The notes beneath the pieces are model-generated. The model had not been told where the DNA came from. It made no database searches and saw only the letters and a program-made list of their open reading frames with translations. 64,000 bases of DNA from CAYJAD01 sp964371835 (GTDB taxonomy: Bacteria; Desulfobacterota; Desulfovibrionia; Desulfovibrionales; Desulfovibrionaceae): positions 1 to 64,000 of the forward strand of contig CAYJOP010000002.1 of assembly GCA_964371835.1 (NCBI GenBank), written 5' to 3'. Of this stretch, positions 63,223 to 64,000 are shown piece after piece. Positions within the stretch are counted from its first letter, which is position 1; each line of letters starts with the position of its first letter. The position numbers and the translations under genes were made by a program.

Positions 63223-64000
63223 ATGCAAGAAAGCACTAATGTAAAGGCCATAGAACGTGGCAAGGAAATGTTTTCCAGTATTTCTGGAGAAAAACCATCA
63301 TTATTTAATAAAGCCGCGTGGATGGGCAAAGTGATGGATTGGAGTATGCAAAATGAACAATTTAAAGTTCAAATTTTCCGTTTTGTTGATACCTTTCCGT
63401 CCTTGACCACACCTAAGCTTCTAACAGACCATATAACAGAATATTTTGGTGAAGAAAAAGATATGCCAGCCTTCCTTTCTGCTGGTGCCAAAATGGCTGG
63501 TATGTTAGGTTCACTTGGTGGTGGCATGTTAAATAAATTCATTTCTGCTAACATTCATGAAATGGCAAAGCAATTTATTGTTGGTGAAAACACAACAGAT
63601 GCCATTAAAAACATGAAAAAACTGCGCAATGATGGATTTGGTGCTGTGGTTGACGTGCTTGGAGAGGCAACACTTTCTTACGCTGAGGCGGAGGAATATG
63701 TTAGCACATATCTTGAGTTGTTGGATGCGCTTGAAAAAGAGCAAGACCAATGGGATGCACTTGGTAGTGATGCAAAGCAACAACAAGATTGGGGTAATGC
63801 TCCAAAAATCAACGTTGCCATCAAGCCAACTGCCATGTTCTGCCTTGCAAATCCGCAAGATTTTGAAGGTTCAGTGGTTGGCATTTTAGACCAAGCACGT
63901 CGTATTTGTAAGCGCGCCGTAGAAATGAATGCTTTTTTCTGCATAGACATGGAGTCCTACAAACATAAAGACATTATTATTGAAGTATACCGTCGCTTGA
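63223..64000 (+). CDS. putA: Proline dehydrogenase / PutA-like, 5' part only
   Basis: An open frame of 259 codons from ATG 63223 (GAGGA upstream), continuing past the window end. FRFVDTFPSL, the ANIHEMAKQFIVGENT region, VDVLGEATLSYAEAEEY, and NVAIKPTAMF match the proline dehydrogenase (PRODH) barrel. An N-terminal position of PRODH is usual in bifunctional PutA, which oxidises proline to glutamate at the membrane. Whether the aldehyde dehydrogenase part follows cannot be seen. Confidence 0.85.
   Translation, partial: MQESTNVKAIERGKEMFSSISGEKPSLFNKAAWMGKVMDWSMQNEQFKVQIFRFVDTFPSLTTPKLLTDHITEYFGEEKDMPAFLSAGAKMAGMLGSLGGGMLNKFISANIHEMAKQFIVGENTTDAIKNMKKLRNDGFGAVVDVLGEATLSYAEAEEYVSTYLELLDALEKEQDQWDALGSDAKQQQDWGNAPKINVAIKPTAMFCLANPQDFEGSVVGILDQARRICKRAVEMNAFFCIDMESYKHKDIIIEVYRRL

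Overview
The window looks like chromosomal DNA from an AT-rich member of the Desulfovibrionales (Deltaproteobacteria / Desulfobacterota). This is inferred from gene content and neighbourhood: nifA beside a P-II gene, an efp-aroQ / ftsK block, a small zinc-ribbon protein next to bioB, a Lap-type type I secretion locus with HD-GYP-like receptors, and a PutA-like gene. Species cannot be named from sequence alone. No tRNA, rRNA, transposase gene or CRISPR array was found.

Region 1 (1-2400): a P-II protein (glnB/glnK-like) and a NifA-type sigma-54 activator, then a decayed copy of a dispersed repeat.

Region 2 (2417-37301): a complete type III secretion (T3SS) island in two divergent operons. The leftward operon carries sctW, a SycN-like chaperone, sctX, sctY, sctV, sctS, sctT, sctU and a sigma-54 activator whose GAFTGA loop reads GVATGV. 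The rightward operon carries two EspA/SseB-like secreted proteins, small chaperones, translocators sctE and sctB, a YscB-like chaperone, then sctC, D, (yscE), F, (yscG), I, J, K, L, N, O, P, Q, R in Ysc order. Behind it lie a STAS protein, an RsbW-like kinase, a lytic transglycosylase and a Cache-HAMP-SpoIIE phosphatase (a partner-switching module). Two paralogous ~790-residue proteins of unknown family follow, with two CesT-like chaperones between them; they are the best effector candidates. Matching GG-N10-GC (sigma-54 type) promoters stand before both structural operons and before both effector candidates.

Region 3 (37302-50800): mostly housekeeping genes: a UDP-sulfoquinovose synthase-like enzyme, a NodB-like deacetylase, an MFS transporter, mutL, a zinc-ribbon protein, bioB, a flagellar rod-like protein, ftsK, efp, aroQ and engB. 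Three copies of a ~285-bp multi-hairpin repeat lie between these genes.

Region 4 (50795-62588): a leftward type I secretion / surface-adhesin locus: TolC-like, LapB-like ABC transporter, HlyD-like adaptor, two membrane PAS receptors with degenerate HD-GYP domains, a GT4 glycosyltransferase and a LapG-like cysteine protease. The adhesin itself is not in the window. Region 5 (63223-64000) is the start of a proline dehydrogenase (putA-like) gene cut by the window end.
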